From: Methylobacterium oryzae
Lineage (GTDB): Bacteria > Pseudomonadota > Alphaproteobacteria > Rhizobiales > Beijerinckiaceae
Direction: 5' to 3'
Assembly: GCF_021398735.1 (NCBI RefSeq)
Contig: NZ_CP090349.1
Span: forward strand, 5,888,001 to 5,952,000
Length of the DNA: 64,000 bases
In this document: positions 24,070 to 33,477 of the stretch, piece after piece
How positions within the stretch are numbered: position 1 is the stretch's first letter
Layout: each line of letters opens with the position of its first letter
Position numbers and translations under genes: made by a program
Notes under the pieces: generated by a model
Database searches by the model: none
What the model saw: the letters and a program-made list of their open reading frames with translations, nothing else
What the model was told of the DNA's origin: nothing

Positions 24070-26826
24070 TCAGGCGGCTTTCGACACCGTGGCGGCGCCG
24101 ATCTCGGCCAGCGCCGAGATCAGGCCGCTGCGGTCGAACTTCGCCACGAGGTCGCTGATCGCCAGCGCCCGCGCCTTCTCCACCGCGTCGGCGCCGATCG
24201 CGCCGGTGAGGCCGATCACCGGGAGCCCGGCGAGGCGCGGCTCGGCCCGCCGCATCGCGGCGACGAGGTCGAAGCCGCTGCGACCCGGCATCTCCAGGTC
24301 GGTGACCACCACCTCGATCTGCGGATCGGACTGGAGGGTCGACAGGGCCGTCTCGGCGCTCGACGCCGTGACCACCTGGTAGCCCGCGGCCTTCAGCACC
24401 GGGCTCAGCATGTCGCGGAAGAAGGCCGAGTCGTCGACCAGGAGGACCGTGGAGATCTGCTCGGGCCGCTTGAGACCGCGCGCCCAGTCGTCGTAGGCCA
24501 GCGGCAGGAAGTGGGCGATGTTGATGATGTCGGTCGCCCGGCCCCGCAGCACCGCCGAGCCGATCAGGTCCGACCGGTCCGCCGCGATCTCGATGTCGAG
24601 GCGCTCCTCGACGATGTCGACGATCTCGTCGACCACGAGACCCATGGCGCGCTCGCCGTCGGAGAACACCACCAGGGCCTGCGTCCCCTCCGACTTGATG
24701 GTGATCGCCGCGTCGGCCGGGACCAGGGGCATCAGGCGCCCGCGGTACTGGATCAGCGCGCGGCCGCCAAGCCACTCGACCTTGGCGCACTCGATCTCCT
24801 CGAGACGGGTGACCAGCGACAGCGGCACCGCCTTGAAGCTGCCCTGGCCGCCCTTGAACACCAGGAGCGTGGTCTTAGTGTCGGTCATCTCGACCGCCTC
24901 GTCGGCGTCGGCGTCGATGTGGCCGCCGCTGCCCTGGACGCCCTGCGCCACCTGACGGGCCACGCCGTTCGGATCGACGATCAGCACCACGGCGCCGTCG
25001 CCGAGGATCGTGTTGCCGGCAAACATCGGGATGTGCCGCAGCTTCACCGACATCGGCTTCACGACGATCTCCTCCGTGTGGAAGACCTCGTCGACGAGGA
25101 TGCCGAAGCGCTCGCGCCCGACCTGGGCGACCACCACGAAGCCGGCCTGGTCCGTCTCCGCGCCCGGGCTCGTCTGGCCGAGCAGGCCGGTGAGCGAGAC
25201 GATCGGCAGCAGCCGCTCGCGCAGGCGCAGCACCGGCGCGCCGTTGATGTGCTCGACCCGCTGCGCCCCGGCATCGACCCGGACCAGCTCCAGCACCGCC
25301 ACCTGCGGCAGGGCGAAGCGGTGCTCGCCGGCCCGGACGATCAGGGCGGCCACGATCGCCAGCGTCAGCGGGATCTTGATGGTGAAGGTGGTGCCGCGAC
25401 CCGCGGTGGTGGCGATGTCTATCAGGCCGCCGATGGTCTCGATGTTGGTCTTGACCACGTCCATGCCGACGCCGCGGCCCGAGACCGAGGTCACCGCCGC
25501 CGCCGTCGAGAAGCCGGCGTGGAAGATGAACTTGGCGACCTGGGCGTCGGTCATCCGCTCGATATCGGCCTGGGAGGCGAGGCCGCGCTCCGCCGCCTTC
25601 TTGCGGATGGCCGCGAGGTTCAGGCCCTTGCCATCGTCGGCGATCTCGATCGTGATCGTGCCGCCCTCGTGGTAGGCGGCGAGGCGGATCGTTCCGCGGG
25701 CGGGCTTGCCCGCCGCCACGCGCTCGGCGGTCGATTCGAGGCCGTGATCCGCCGAGTTGCGGACCATGTGGGTCAGCGGGTCCTTGATGACCTCGAGGAC
25801 CTGGCGGTCGAGCTCGGTCTCGTTGCCGACCATCACGAGGTCGATCTGCTTGCCGAGTTCGGCCGAGAGGTCGCGCACCACGCGCGGCAGCTTCTGCCAC
25901 GCGTTGCCGATCGGCTGCATGCGCGTCTTCATGACGCCTTCCTGCAGCTCGGCGGTGACGTGCGACAGGCGCTGCAGCGGAACCTTGTAGCTCGAATCCT
26001 CGTGCCGGCGGGCGATCTCGAGGAGCTGGTTGCGGGTCAGCACCAGCTCGGAGACCATCGTCATCAGGTGTTCGAGCGTGTCGACGTTCACCCGGATGGT
26101 CTGGTTCTTGGCGGCGGCGGTCGTCTCGCCCTCGGCGCCCTCGACCTTCTCGGCGCGCGCCGGCTCGGCCTTCTCGGTCTTCTCGGCCTCGACGGGCTCG
26201 GGCTTCTTCTCGGCCTTGGGCGCCGCGCTGACGGCGGGCGCGGGCGCCGGGGCGACGGCGGCCGCGGGGGCGGGCATCGCGGCCACGGGGGCCGGCGGCG
26301 GGAGGAAGTCCGATTCGTCCGGACCAGGAGCGGCCAGGAAGGCGGCCTCTAGGTCGTCCAGGGAGACCTCGCCGGGCTTCAGCTCGCGGACCACCGGATC
26401 GGGCAGGACCGGCTCGGGCGGCGGCGGCGGGGCGGCGGCCTCCGGCTCCGGCGAGCCCTCGGCCATGCGCTCCAGGGCGGAGATGAGGTCGTCGTCCGAG
26501 CCCGCGGGCTCCGTGCCGGTGGCCTCCAGATCGGCCAGGATCGCCTTCAGCCGGTCCAGCGTCAGCAGGATCAGGGTGACGGAATCCGACGTGGCGGGCA
26601 GCCCGTCACGGAAGCGACCCATCAAGGTCTCGGCGGCGTGCGCCAGAGCTTCCAGCCGCGGGAGTCCGAGGAACCCGCAGGTTCCCTTGATCGTGTGCAC
26701 GAGTCGGAAAATGTTCCGCAGAATAGTCTCGTTGTTCGGATCCTGTTCGAATCGAACCAATTCTGCATCGACCGTGTCGAGATGCTCCCCGCTCTCGGTC
26801 AGAAACTCGCGAAGCAGGTCGTCCAT
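24070..26826 (-). CDS. cheA: Hybrid chemotaxis histidine kinase CheA with C-terminal receiver
   Basis: 918 aa. The P1 domain has the phosphorylated His at about residue 44 in LVHTIKGTCGFLG. A Pro/Ala/Glu-rich linker covers about 120-240. The dimerisation helix starts near DTLEHLMTMVSELVLTRNQLL; the kinase domain has HMVRNSADHG, DDGKGL and GRGVGMDVV. A CheW-like domain follows, then a second CheW-like segment (TTLLVFKGGQGSFKAVPLSLV) and a receiver (LLVDDSAFFRD, VTDLEMPGRSG, VAKFDR). The receiver makes it a CheA-CheY hybrid, as in several alphaproteobacteria. Confidence 0.95.
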   Translation of the reverse strand: MDDLLREFLTESGEHLDTVDAELVRFEQDPNNETILRNIFRLVHTIKGTCGFLGLPRLEALAHAAETLMGRFRDGLPATSDSVTLILLTLDRLKAILADLEATGTEPAGSDDDLISALERMAEGSPEPEAAAPPPPPEPVLPDPVVRELKPGEVSLDDLEAAFLAAPGPDESDFLPPPAPVAAMPAPAAAVAPAPAPAVSAAPKAEKKPEPVEAEKTEKAEPARAEKVEGAEGETTAAAKNQTIRVNVDTLEHLMTMVSELVLTRNQLLEIARRHEDSSYKVPLQRLSHVTAELQEGVMKTRMQPIGNAWQKLPRVVRDLSAELGKQIDLVMVGNETELDRQVLEVIKDPLTHMVRNSADHGLESTAERVAAGKPARGTIRLAAYHEGGTITIEIADDGKGLNLAAIRKKAAERGLASQADIERMTDAQVAKFIFHAGFSTAAAVTSVSGRGVGMDVVKTNIETIGGLIDIATTAGRGTTFTIKIPLTLAIVAALIVRAGEHRFALPQVAVLELVRVDAGAQRVEHINGAPVLRLRERLLPIVSLTGLLGQTSPGAETDQAGFVVVAQVGRERFGILVDEVFHTEEIVVKPMSVKLRHIPMFAGNTILGDGAVVLIVDPNGVARQVAQGVQGSGGHIDADADEAVEMTDTKTTLLVFKGGQGSFKAVPLSLVTRLEEIECAKVEWLGGRALIQYRGRLMPLVPADAAITIKSEGTQALVVFSDGERAMGLVVDEIVDIVEERLDIEIAADRSDLIGSAVLRGRATDIINIAHFLPLAYDDWARGLKRPEQISTVLLVDDSAFFRDMLSPVLKAAGYQVVTASSAETALSTLQSDPQIEVVVTDLEMPGRSGFDLVAAMRRAEPRLAGLPVIGLTGAIGADAVEKARALAISDLVAKFDRSGLISALAEIGAATVSKAA

Positions 26827-26930
26827 AGGCGCTACTCGTTACGCGGAGAAGGTCTCGCGCAACCTACTTACTCGCGCGGGGTTAGGGAAGCGTTTCCATC
26901 CCGGCCCCGCGCGGCACCTTTTTCAGAGTT

Positions 26931-27641
26931 TCACGCCAGCGCCGTGTCCGAAGCTTCTCCATCGGAGTCTTCGGACGCGTCGATCACTGCGGGCGTGGCG
27001 GTGATAGTCACTTCATCGCCCTCGATGGCGAAGCGGACATCCATGGCGGCGGCCCGGGCCACGAGGCCCGCGTAGAACGGCAGGATGCCGTGGGCGTCGA
27101 CGGTGCCGCTCTCGGGGCTGCCGGCCATCAGCTCCTCGACGTGGGGCGGGATGCGGGCATGCGAGCCCTTGGCCTTCAGCACCAGCGTGGGCGCCTCGCC
27201 GTCGCCGGAGACGACGACGTCGATCAGGCCGCCCCGGGGAATCGCCGAGGTGGCGACCATCACGAGATTGAGCAGGAGCTTGACCTTGTTCTTCGGGAAC
27301 AGCGCCTGCGGGGCGCTCCAGGTCAGCTTGGTCTTCTCGTCGGAGAACATGCCCTTGGCCACGCTCTCGGCGTCGGCGAGGTCGATCGAGGCGCCGGCCG
27401 AGCCGGCGGCCCCGAAGGCGATGCGGGCGAATTTCAGCCGCGCCGAGGCCTGACGGGCGCTCTTCCCGATCAGCTCCAGGGCGAAGGTCCGCATCGATTC
27501 GTCCTGGTCGTCCTCCAGGACCTCGAGCCCGTTCACGATCGCGCCGACGGGGCTGATCACGTCGTGGCAGACGCGGGAGCAGAGCAAGGCGGCGAGGTCG
27601 AGGCCGTCGAGAGTCAGGGTGGGCGAGGTCGGGGAGGACAT
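26931..27641 (-). CDS. chpT: ChpT-like histidine phosphotransferase
   Basis: 236 aa from the ATG at MSSPTSPTLTLDG. The helical hairpin DLAALLCSRVCHDVISPVG contains the phosphorylatable His, followed by IVNGLEVLEDD and a degenerate ATPase-like C-terminal domain, the ChpT architecture (formerly DUF2328). In alphaproteobacteria ChpT passes phosphate from CckA to CtrA and CpdR. It precedes cheA on the same strand by about 100 bp, so it may be expressed with the chemotaxis operon. A longer in-frame extension upstream is only a GC-rich open frame. Confidence 0.88.
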   Translation of the reverse strand: MSSPTSPTLTLDGLDLAALLCSRVCHDVISPVGAIVNGLEVLEDDQDESMRTFALELIGKSARQASARLKFARIAFGAAGSAGASIDLADAESVAKGMFSDEKTKLTWSAPQALFPKNKVKLLLNLVMVATSAIPRGGLIDVVVSGDGEAPTLVLKAKGSHARIPPHVEELMAGSPESGTVDAHGILPFYAGLVARAAAMDVRFAIEGDEVTITATPAVIDASEDSDGEASDTALA

Positions 27642-28048
27642 GGTGCGCTCCGGGCGGGCGGATCGGAAATGCGGACGTCTGCGGGCCGGGGCCCCGGTCG
27701 GGGCTGCCGGTTCCCGGCCGCCCGGTTCTCGGCCGCCCAGTCCTCGGCCGCCCCTGCGGCGATCGAGTCGCCCGAAGGGATCCCGCGCGGCCCGCGGGCC
27801 GGACCGGGGGCGACGACCGGTCCGCACGGATAGACGCCACGGTCGGCTTTGAAAAGCGTTACCGGATCGGACGGAAGGCCGGGACGGCCCCCGATTCCGG
27901 GCCCGCGCGGCCGCGAACGCGTCGCCGCTGCCCGGTCCTGGCCGCATCGTGAACGCGCGGCGGGCGCCGCAAGCCGTGCGCGCCGGACCGGACACGGGCG
28001 GCCCGGTCGGCTACGATGCCGGCCCCGTCGCGCCAGGGAGGATGCGGC
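27642..28048. other. Divergent promoter region between chpT and glnE
   Basis: 407 bp separate the two divergent genes. Open frames here are GC-driven and show no homology. Besides the short tandem repeat at 27,709-27,753 it contains several GC-rich inverted words but no clear sigma motif. Confidence 0.5.
27709..27753. repeat. Three 15-bp tandem repeats
   Basis: Three adjacent units, GGTTCCCGGCCGCCC, GGTTCTCGGCCGCCC and AGTCCTCGGCCGCCC, sharing CGGCCGCCC. They lie about 70 bp upstream of the chpT start codon, inside its probable promoter or leader. Confidence 0.7.
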
Positions 28049-31000
28049 ATGAGAGATGAGACCGGTCTCCCGAACGGATCGGCAAAGAGAGCGGCCGCCG
28101 AGCCAGCCGAGACGCTGCGCGCGCGCCTGCGCCCCCGGCTCGGGCTCGCCGACCCGGACGCCGCGGGGGCCCGGCTCGCCGAGCTCGCGCCGGCGCTGCC
28201 GGCCGGCTTCCTGACACCGCCCTGCCGGGAGCTGCTCCTGGGCCTGGCGGATCATTCCCCCTTCCTGTGGCGGGCGGCCACCCGGTCGCCCGAGCGGCTC
28301 GTCGCCCTGCTGGATCAGCCGCCGGACGCGGCGAGCCGGGACATCATCGCGCGGCAGCGCGCCGTCAGCGCCGCCTGTGGGGCGAATCCCGACCTTGCCG
28401 AGGTCGGCCGGCAATTGCGCGCCAACCGGGAGGCCCACGCCCTCCTGGTCGCCCTGGCGGATCTCGGCGGCCGCTGGGACCTCGACGCGGTGACCGGCGC
28501 CCTGTCGGCCTTCGCCGACGCATCGGTGAGCGGGGCGGTCGAGGCGCTCCTCCGGCAGGGGATGGCGGCCGGGCGGTACCGGCCCAAAGATCCGGAGGCG
28601 CCGCAGGACGGGTCGGGCCTGATCGTCCTGGGCCTGGGCAAGCTCGGCGGCTGCGAGCTGAACTACTCCAGCGACATCGACCTCGTCGTCTTCTACGAGG
28701 CCGAGCCCGCCGCCGCGGCGACCGGCGGCGATCCGAAGCCCTTCCTCGTCAAGCTGGCGCAGGGGCTGGTGAAGCTCCTAGCCGACCGGACCGCCGACGG
28801 CTACGTCCACCGCATCGACTACCGGTTGCGGCCGGACCCGGGCTCGACCGCGGTGGCGCTCTCCACCGGCTTCGCCTTCGACTACTACCAGACGCTCGGC
28901 CAGAACTGGGAGCGCGCGGCCTTCATCAAGGCCCGGCCGATCGCCGGCGACATCCCGGCCGGCGAGGCCTTCCTGGCGGAACTCGCGCCGTTCATCTGGC
29001 GCCGGCACTTCGACTTCCCGGCCATCGCCGAGATCCACGCCCTGAAGCGGCAGATCCACATGGTCCGCGGCCACGAGACCATCGCGGTCGGCGGCCACGA
29101 CATCAAGATCGGCCGCGGCGGCATCCGGGAGATCGAGTTCTTCGTCCAGACTCAGCAGCTCGTCTTCGGCGGCCGCAAGCCGGCCCTGCGGGGCCGCCGG
29201 ACCGTGGCGATGCTCGGCGAGCTCGTCGCGGAGGGCTGGATCGACGGGCGGGCCCGGGACGAGCTCTCCGCGGCCTACGCGTTCCTGCGCACCCTCGAGC
29301 ACCGGATCCAGATGATCCGGGACGAGCAGACCCAGCGCCTGCCCACCGGGACCGAGGCGCTGACCGCGCTCGCCCTGTTCGCGGGCTTCCCCGACCTGCC
29401 GGCCTTCGAGGCGGCCCTGCTCCACCATGCCGGCCGGGTCCAGGCGCACTACGCCCTGCTGTTCGAGGCGGAGCCGGAGGCCGGCGCCGACGGCACCGCC
29501 TTGGTCTTCGGCGAGAGCGAGCCGGATCCCGAGACCCTGGCGCGGCTCGGCGCCTTCGGGTTCCGGGATCCGCCCCTGGCCTGGGAGACCGTGCAGGGCT
29601 GGCATCTTGGGCGCCGCCCGGCCCTGCGGACCGGCCGGGCCCGGGAGATCCTCGCCGAGATGCTCCCGGCGCTGCTGCGCGCGCTCGGCGGCACCGCCGA
29701 CCCCGACGCGGCGCTCCTCGCCCTCGACCGGGCCTTCGCGCGGATGCCCGCGGTGGCCGAACTCCTCGCCATCCTGCGCTCGCACGAGCGCCTGCGCCTG
29801 CTGTTCGCCGACATCCTGGGGACGGCGCCGCGCCTCGCCGACACGGTCGGCCTGAGCCCGCACGTCCTCGACACCGTGCTCGACGCCGATTTCGTGACGC
29901 CGACCACGGATCCCGACGAGGTCCGCGCGCAGTACCGGTCGCTCCTGGGCCAGCCGGCGAGCCACGAGGAGAGCCTCGACCGCTGCCGGGACGCCACCCG
30001 GCAGATGGCCTTCGTTACGGGCGCCCGCCTGCTGTCGGGCATCCTCACCCCGCGCCAGGCCGGGGAGGCCTACGCGGCGATCGCCGAGGCCACGGTGGCG
30101 CTGAGCCTGGAGGCGGAGGAGCGCCGGTTCGCCCTGGACCACGGCGCGGTGCCGGCGGGCCGCTGCTGCATCCTGGCGCTCGGCCGCCTCGGATCCCGCC
30201 AGCTCAGCGCGGAGTCCGACCTCGACCTCCTGTTCCTGTACGATTTCGACCCGGAGAACCGCACCAGCGACGGCAGGCGCCCCCTCGACGCCGTGGTGGC
30301 CTACAACCGGCTGGCGCAGCGCGTGTTCGCGGCGCTCACCACGGCCACGCGGCGCGGCCGGCTGTACGCGGTCGACCTGCGGCTGCGGCCCTACGGCAGC
30401 CACAGCCCGCCCGCCGTGCAGCTCAGCGGCTTCGCGGCCTATCACGGCGGCGAGGCGGAGCTCTGGGAGCACATGGCCCTCGCCCGTGCCCGGGTCGTCG
30501 CCGGCGACGCCACCCTGGCGGCCGACGTCACGGCCGCGATCGCCGGGATCCTCCGGCAGCCGCGCGAGACCGCCGCCGTCTGCGCCGAGGCGGGCGCGAT
30601 GCGGGCCCTGGTCGCGCGGGAGCGGGGCCATGCCGGCCCCTACGACCTGAAGCTCGCCCCCGGCGCGCTGTTCGACCTCGACTTCCTCGCCCAGGCCATC
30701 GTGCTGAGCCAGGCACGCGACTGGCCCGGCTGCATCGGCCTCGGCGCGGAGTCGCTCTTCCGCGAGGCGGCGGCGCGCGGCCTCCTGCCCGCGGCGGCGG
30801 GCGAGGCCCTCGCCGAGACCTACGGCTTCCTCGACGCCGTCTACCAGTGGCAGCGGCTCGTGATGACCGATCCCGCCGCGGAACCGTCCGAGACCGCGTC
30901 CCAGCAGATCGCCAAGGCGGTGGGCCTCCCGGACGCGCGCGGCCTCGCGGCGGAGCTGCGCCGCCACCGCCGCCGGAGCCAGGCCCTGCTGGCGCGGATC

Positions 31001-31054
31001 CGGCGGACGGTTCGGATGCCGGCCGCCGCGCGGGAGCTGCCGGAGCGCCGATGA
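28049..31054 (+). CDS. glnE: Bifunctional glutamine synthetase adenylyltransferase/adenylyl-removing enzyme
   Basis: About 1000 aa, normal length. Two nucleotidyltransferase domains are visible: the first with GLGKLGGCELNYSSDIDLV near residue 195, the second with ALGRLGSRQLSAESDLDLLFLYDF near 710. HMVRGHETIAVGGHDIKIGRGGIREIEFFVQ lies in the first half (long motif, positions about 340-370). GlnE adds AMP to glutamine synthetase in nitrogen excess and removes it in limitation, under PII control. The ATG follows an AGGGAGG site; the upstream in-frame start is less likely. Confidence 0.96.
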   Translation: MRDETGLPNGSAKRAAAEPAETLRARLRPRLGLADPDAAGARLAELAPALPAGFLTPPCRELLLGLADHSPFLWRAATRSPERLVALLDQPPDAASRDIIARQRAVSAACGANPDLAEVGRQLRANREAHALLVALADLGGRWDLDAVTGALSAFADASVSGAVEALLRQGMAAGRYRPKDPEAPQDGSGLIVLGLGKLGGCELNYSSDIDLVVFYEAEPAAAATGGDPKPFLVKLAQGLVKLLADRTADGYVHRIDYRLRPDPGSTAVALSTGFAFDYYQTLGQNWERAAFIKARPIAGDIPAGEAFLAELAPFIWRRHFDFPAIAEIHALKRQIHMVRGHETIAVGGHDIKIGRGGIREIEFFVQTQQLVFGGRKPALRGRRTVAMLGELVAEGWIDGRARDELSAAYAFLRTLEHRIQMIRDEQTQRLPTGTEALTALALFAGFPDLPAFEAALLHHAGRVQAHYALLFEAEPEAGADGTALVFGESEPDPETLARLGAFGFRDPPLAWETVQGWHLGRRPALRTGRAREILAEMLPALLRALGGTADPDAALLALDRAFARMPAVAELLAILRSHERLRLLFADILGTAPRLADTVGLSPHVLDTVLDADFVTPTTDPDEVRAQYRSLLGQPASHEESLDRCRDATRQMAFVTGARLLSGILTPRQAGEAYAAIAEATVALSLEAEERRFALDHGAVPAGRCCILALGRLGSRQLSAESDLDLLFLYDFDPENRTSDGRRPLDAVVAYNRLAQRVFAALTTATRRGRLYAVDLRLRPYGSHSPPAVQLSGFAAYHGGEAELWEHMALARARVVAGDATLAADVTAAIAGILRQPRETAAVCAEAGAMRALVARERGHAGPYDLKLAPGALFDLDFLAQAIVLSQARDWPGCIGLGAESLFREAAARGLLPAAAGEALAETYGFLDAVYQWQRLVMTDPAAEPSETASQQIAKAVGLPDARGLAAELRRHRRRSQALLARIRRTVRMPAAARELPERR

Positions 31055-31126
31055 GGCGGCGCTCCGGCCAGTGGCCGTCGACATTCCCCCCCCGCTCGGG
31101 CATTCAGGGCGGTGTCGGGAGGCATC

Positions 31127-31999
31127 ATGACGGGCGCGGTGACGATCTCGGGACCGGAGCGTGAGCGGATCGCCGCGGCGCTCGCCGAGATCGCCTGCGC
31201 GGCGGGGGAGATCCTGCGCCGCTACCACCGGGGCCCCTGCCCGCACGCCCTGAAGCCGGACGGCTCACCCTCCAGCGCTGCCGACGTCGAGGCCGAGGAC
31301 CTGATCGTCGAGGCCCTCGCCGGGCGCTTCCCCGGGATCGCGGTCGTGGCCGAGGAGCGCGCCCAGAGCGACGCGACCCGCCCCGCCGATCTCTTCTTCC
31401 TCGTCGATCCCCTGGACGGCACGCGCGACTTCCTCGCCGGGACGCCGGACTACTCGGTCAACATCGCGCTGGTGTCTGGCGCCCGCCCGGTGGCGGCCGC
31501 GCTGGCCGCCCCCGGCCTCGGCCGCGTCTGGTGGGCCGGCCCTACGACCTTGGAGGGCCCCGTGATCGCGGGCCGGCCGGGGTCCGGGCGGCCGGTCCGC
31601 GCGCGGGCGGCGCCGGGGACGGGCCTCGTCGCCCTGGGCAGCCGGCGGCACGGCGATCCCGAGACCGCCACCTGCCTGGCGGCGCTGCCGGTGGTGGAGA
31701 CGCGCCAGGTCGGGTCCGCCCTGAAGTTTGGGCTGATCGCCGCAGGCGAGGCCGACATCTACGTCCGCTGCGGCCCGACCATGGAATGGGACACGGCCGC
31801 GGGCGACCACATCGTCGCGGCGGCGGGCGGCTGCGTGGTGGTGCCGGGCGGCGGCCCGATCCGCTACGGCCAGCACGGACCCGATCACCGCAACGGTCCC
31901 TTCGCGGCCCTCGGGGACCCCGCCCTGGCCCCGCGGCTCGCCCTGCCGGCCCGCGCGAGCGACCGGCCGGCGGCGGCGCTCAGCGCGGCGCATCCGTAG
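31127..31999 (+). CDS. cysQ: 3'(2'),5'-bisphosphate nucleotidase CysQ / inositol monophosphatase family
   Basis: 290 aa from the ATG preceded by GGGAGG. It has the lithium-sensitive phosphatase motifs: AEERAQSD near residue 68, VDPLDGTRDFLAG with the metal-binding Asp residues, and MEWDTAAGDHIVAAAGG near the end. KFGLIAAGEADIYVRCGPTMEWDTAAGD is typical of CysQ more than of SuhB. CysQ removes 3'-phosphoadenosine phosphate made during sulfate assimilation. An earlier GTG (31,112) could add five residues. Its 3' end overlaps the convergent YHS gene by 20 bp. Confidence 0.88.
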   Translation: MTGAVTISGPERERIAAALAEIACAAGEILRRYHRGPCPHALKPDGSPSSAADVEAEDLIVEALAGRFPGIAVVAEERAQSDATRPADLFFLVDPLDGTRDFLAGTPDYSVNIALVSGARPVAAALAAPGLGRVWWAGPTTLEGPVIAGRPGSGRPVRARAAPGTGLVALGSRRHGDPETATCLAALPVVETRQVGSALKFGLIAAGEADIYVRCGPTMEWDTAAGDHIVAAAGGCVVVPGGGPIRYGQHGPDHRNGPFAALGDPALAPRLALPARASDRPAAALSAAHP

Positions 32000-32591
32000 G
32001 CGGCACCTTGGGCGAGGCGTCGGGCGAGGCGTCGGGCGGGACATCCTGCAGGCGGCGCACGGCCGGCCAGGCCGCCTCCGCCTGCCGGGCCAGGCCGGGC
32101 TCCGCCAGGAACCGGGCGCGGCGCCCGGCATCCCGGAACAGGTAGAGGCGCTCGTCGATCACCGCGAAGACCAGGGGATCGGCGTCCACCAGCCGGCCAT
32201 CCAGGATCCCGGCGGCGTCGTAGCCCCCGAGACGCGGCGCGTAGGCGGGCGGGTCGTCCCGGAAGGCGGCGCGGTTGGCGCCGCTGGAGAAGCGCCAGAC
32301 CTGGCCGCCCCAGGACAGCTCGAACCGGGCCAGACCGGCCTGCGGCCCGCCCTCCAGGAAGTAGCTGACCGGGTCGAAGCCGTTGAGCGTCAGCAGCTCG
32401 ATCCGCGTCCGGGCCGTCAGGCCCTCCTCCGCGGCGGCGCGGCCGGGGGCCACCGCCGGCAGGGCCGCCAGCGCGGCTGACAGCGCGGCTGACAGCCCCA
32501 CCGCCCGCGCGAGCGTGAGCGCCGCACGCGGGACGCCCGCGCCCGACCGCCCGGCCATGCGGACTGCGGGGTCAGGACGCGTTAACCACAT
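31980..32591 (-). CDS. Secreted YHS domain-like protein
   Basis: 203 aa with an N-terminal Ala-rich signal or anchor (about residues 18-55), then LLTLNGFDPVSYFLEGGPQAG, VWRFSSGANRAAFRDDPPAYAPRLGGYDAAGI, the YHS-like fold seen in periplasmic proteins of alphaproteobacteria. The Cys residues of metal-binding YHS domains are absent, so metal binding is doubtful. The C-terminus is Pro/Asp-rich. A GAGGGA precedes the ATG at 32,591; an internal ATG at 32,558 is an alternative start. Confidence 0.75.
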   Translation of the reverse strand: MWLTRPDPAVRMAGRSGAGVPRAALTLARAVGLSAALSAALAALPAVAPGRAAAEEGLTARTRIELLTLNGFDPVSYFLEGGPQAGLARFELSWGGQVWRFSSGANRAAFRDDPPAYAPRLGGYDAAGILDGRLVDADPLVFAVIDERLYLFRDAGRRARFLAEPGLARQAEAAWPAVRRLQDVPPDASPDASPKVPPTDAPR

Positions 32592-32715
32592 CTTGCGGAT
32601 TCCCTCAGAAGCTGGTCCGACTCATCCGCCCGGCGCGGCCTCTGCCGGCCCGGCGGGACAGAGCGGCACAGGTCCATCGCACGAACCGTTAATCGAACCG
32701 GGCGAGGAGGCAACG

Positions 32716-33345
32716 ATGACGGCACGAGACGATCGCGGCACCGATCGCGGCACCGACCGCCGCACCCTCCTGCGCGCGGGCCTCGGCCTGGCGCTGGGTG
32801 CGCCCCTCAGCGGCTCCCTCCTCGGCGCGGCCCGCGCGGCCGGCGAGGATCTCGACACGCCCGAGACCTTCCGTCCCGGCGAGATCGTGGAATCCGGCCA
32901 TCGGTTCTTCGGTACGGTGTCGCGCGGCCTCGCGCTCACCGTCGAGGAGGCGGGCCGGCGCTGGGGCGAGCCCAACGGCTACATCCTCGGCCAGGAGGGC
33001 GGCGGCGCCGTGGTGGCGGGCGTCCGCTACGGCGAGGGCACGCTCTACACCCGCAACGCCGGCAAGCGGCGCATCTACTGGCAGGGCCCGTCCCTCGGCT
33101 TCGATGTCGGCGGCGACGGCGCCCGCACCATGATGCTGGTCTACAACCTGCCCAACGTGCGCGACCTGTACCGCCGCTTCGCCGGCGTCGACGGCTCCGC
33201 CTACTTGGTGGGCGGCTTCGGGATGACCGCGGTGGTCAACGACCGGGTCATCGTCGTGCCGATCCGCAGTGGCGTCGGCGCGCGGCTCGGGATCAATGTC
33301 GGCTATCTGAAGTTCACCCGTGAGCCGACTTGGAACCCGTTCTGA
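32716..33345 (+). CDS. EipA-like envelope protein (DUF1134)
   Basis: 209 aa with a twin-arginine-like or Sec signal (TDRRTLLRAGLGLALGAP to AARAAG). The mature part has DTPETFRPGEIVESGHRFFGTVSRGLA, EEAGRRWGEPNGYILGQEGGGAVVAGVRYGEGTLYT and a C-terminal VNVGYLKFT-like end (INVGYLKFTREPTWNPF), the DUF1134 family. The Brucella member EipA is a periplasmic barrel protein needed for envelope integrity. A strong GCGAGGAGG site precedes the ATG. Confidence 0.88.
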   Translation: MTARDDRGTDRGTDRRTLLRAGLGLALGAPLSGSLLGAARAAGEDLDTPETFRPGEIVESGHRFFGTVSRGLALTVEEAGRRWGEPNGYILGQEGGGAVVAGVRYGEGTLYTRNAGKRRIYWQGPSLGFDVGGDGARTMMLVYNLPNVRDLYRRFAGVDGSAYLVGGFGMTAVVNDRVIVVPIRSGVGARLGINVGYLKFTREPTWNPF

Positions 33346-33477
33346 TCCGATCGGATCCGCGAGGGCGTCGGAACGCGTTCTGATTGACCGGCCCCGCGGG
33401 ATTTCACCCTCGCGGCCAACCTGGGCTAGAGTGGAGTTGGGTCGGGTTTTCCGGCCGGATGCGCGGGCTGCACCCTC

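Noticed and set aside
22627..26352. Very long plus-strand open frame (over 1200 codons) across the chemotaxis operon.
   Set aside because: It is antisense to cheB, cheY, cheW and cheA, has low-complexity Arg/Asp/Gln content with no motif, and follows from the high GC of codon third positions.
28778..31246. Long minus-strand open frame over glnE.
   Set aside because: Compositional shadow of glnE; no motif or start signal, whereas the plus-strand frame is a full GlnE.
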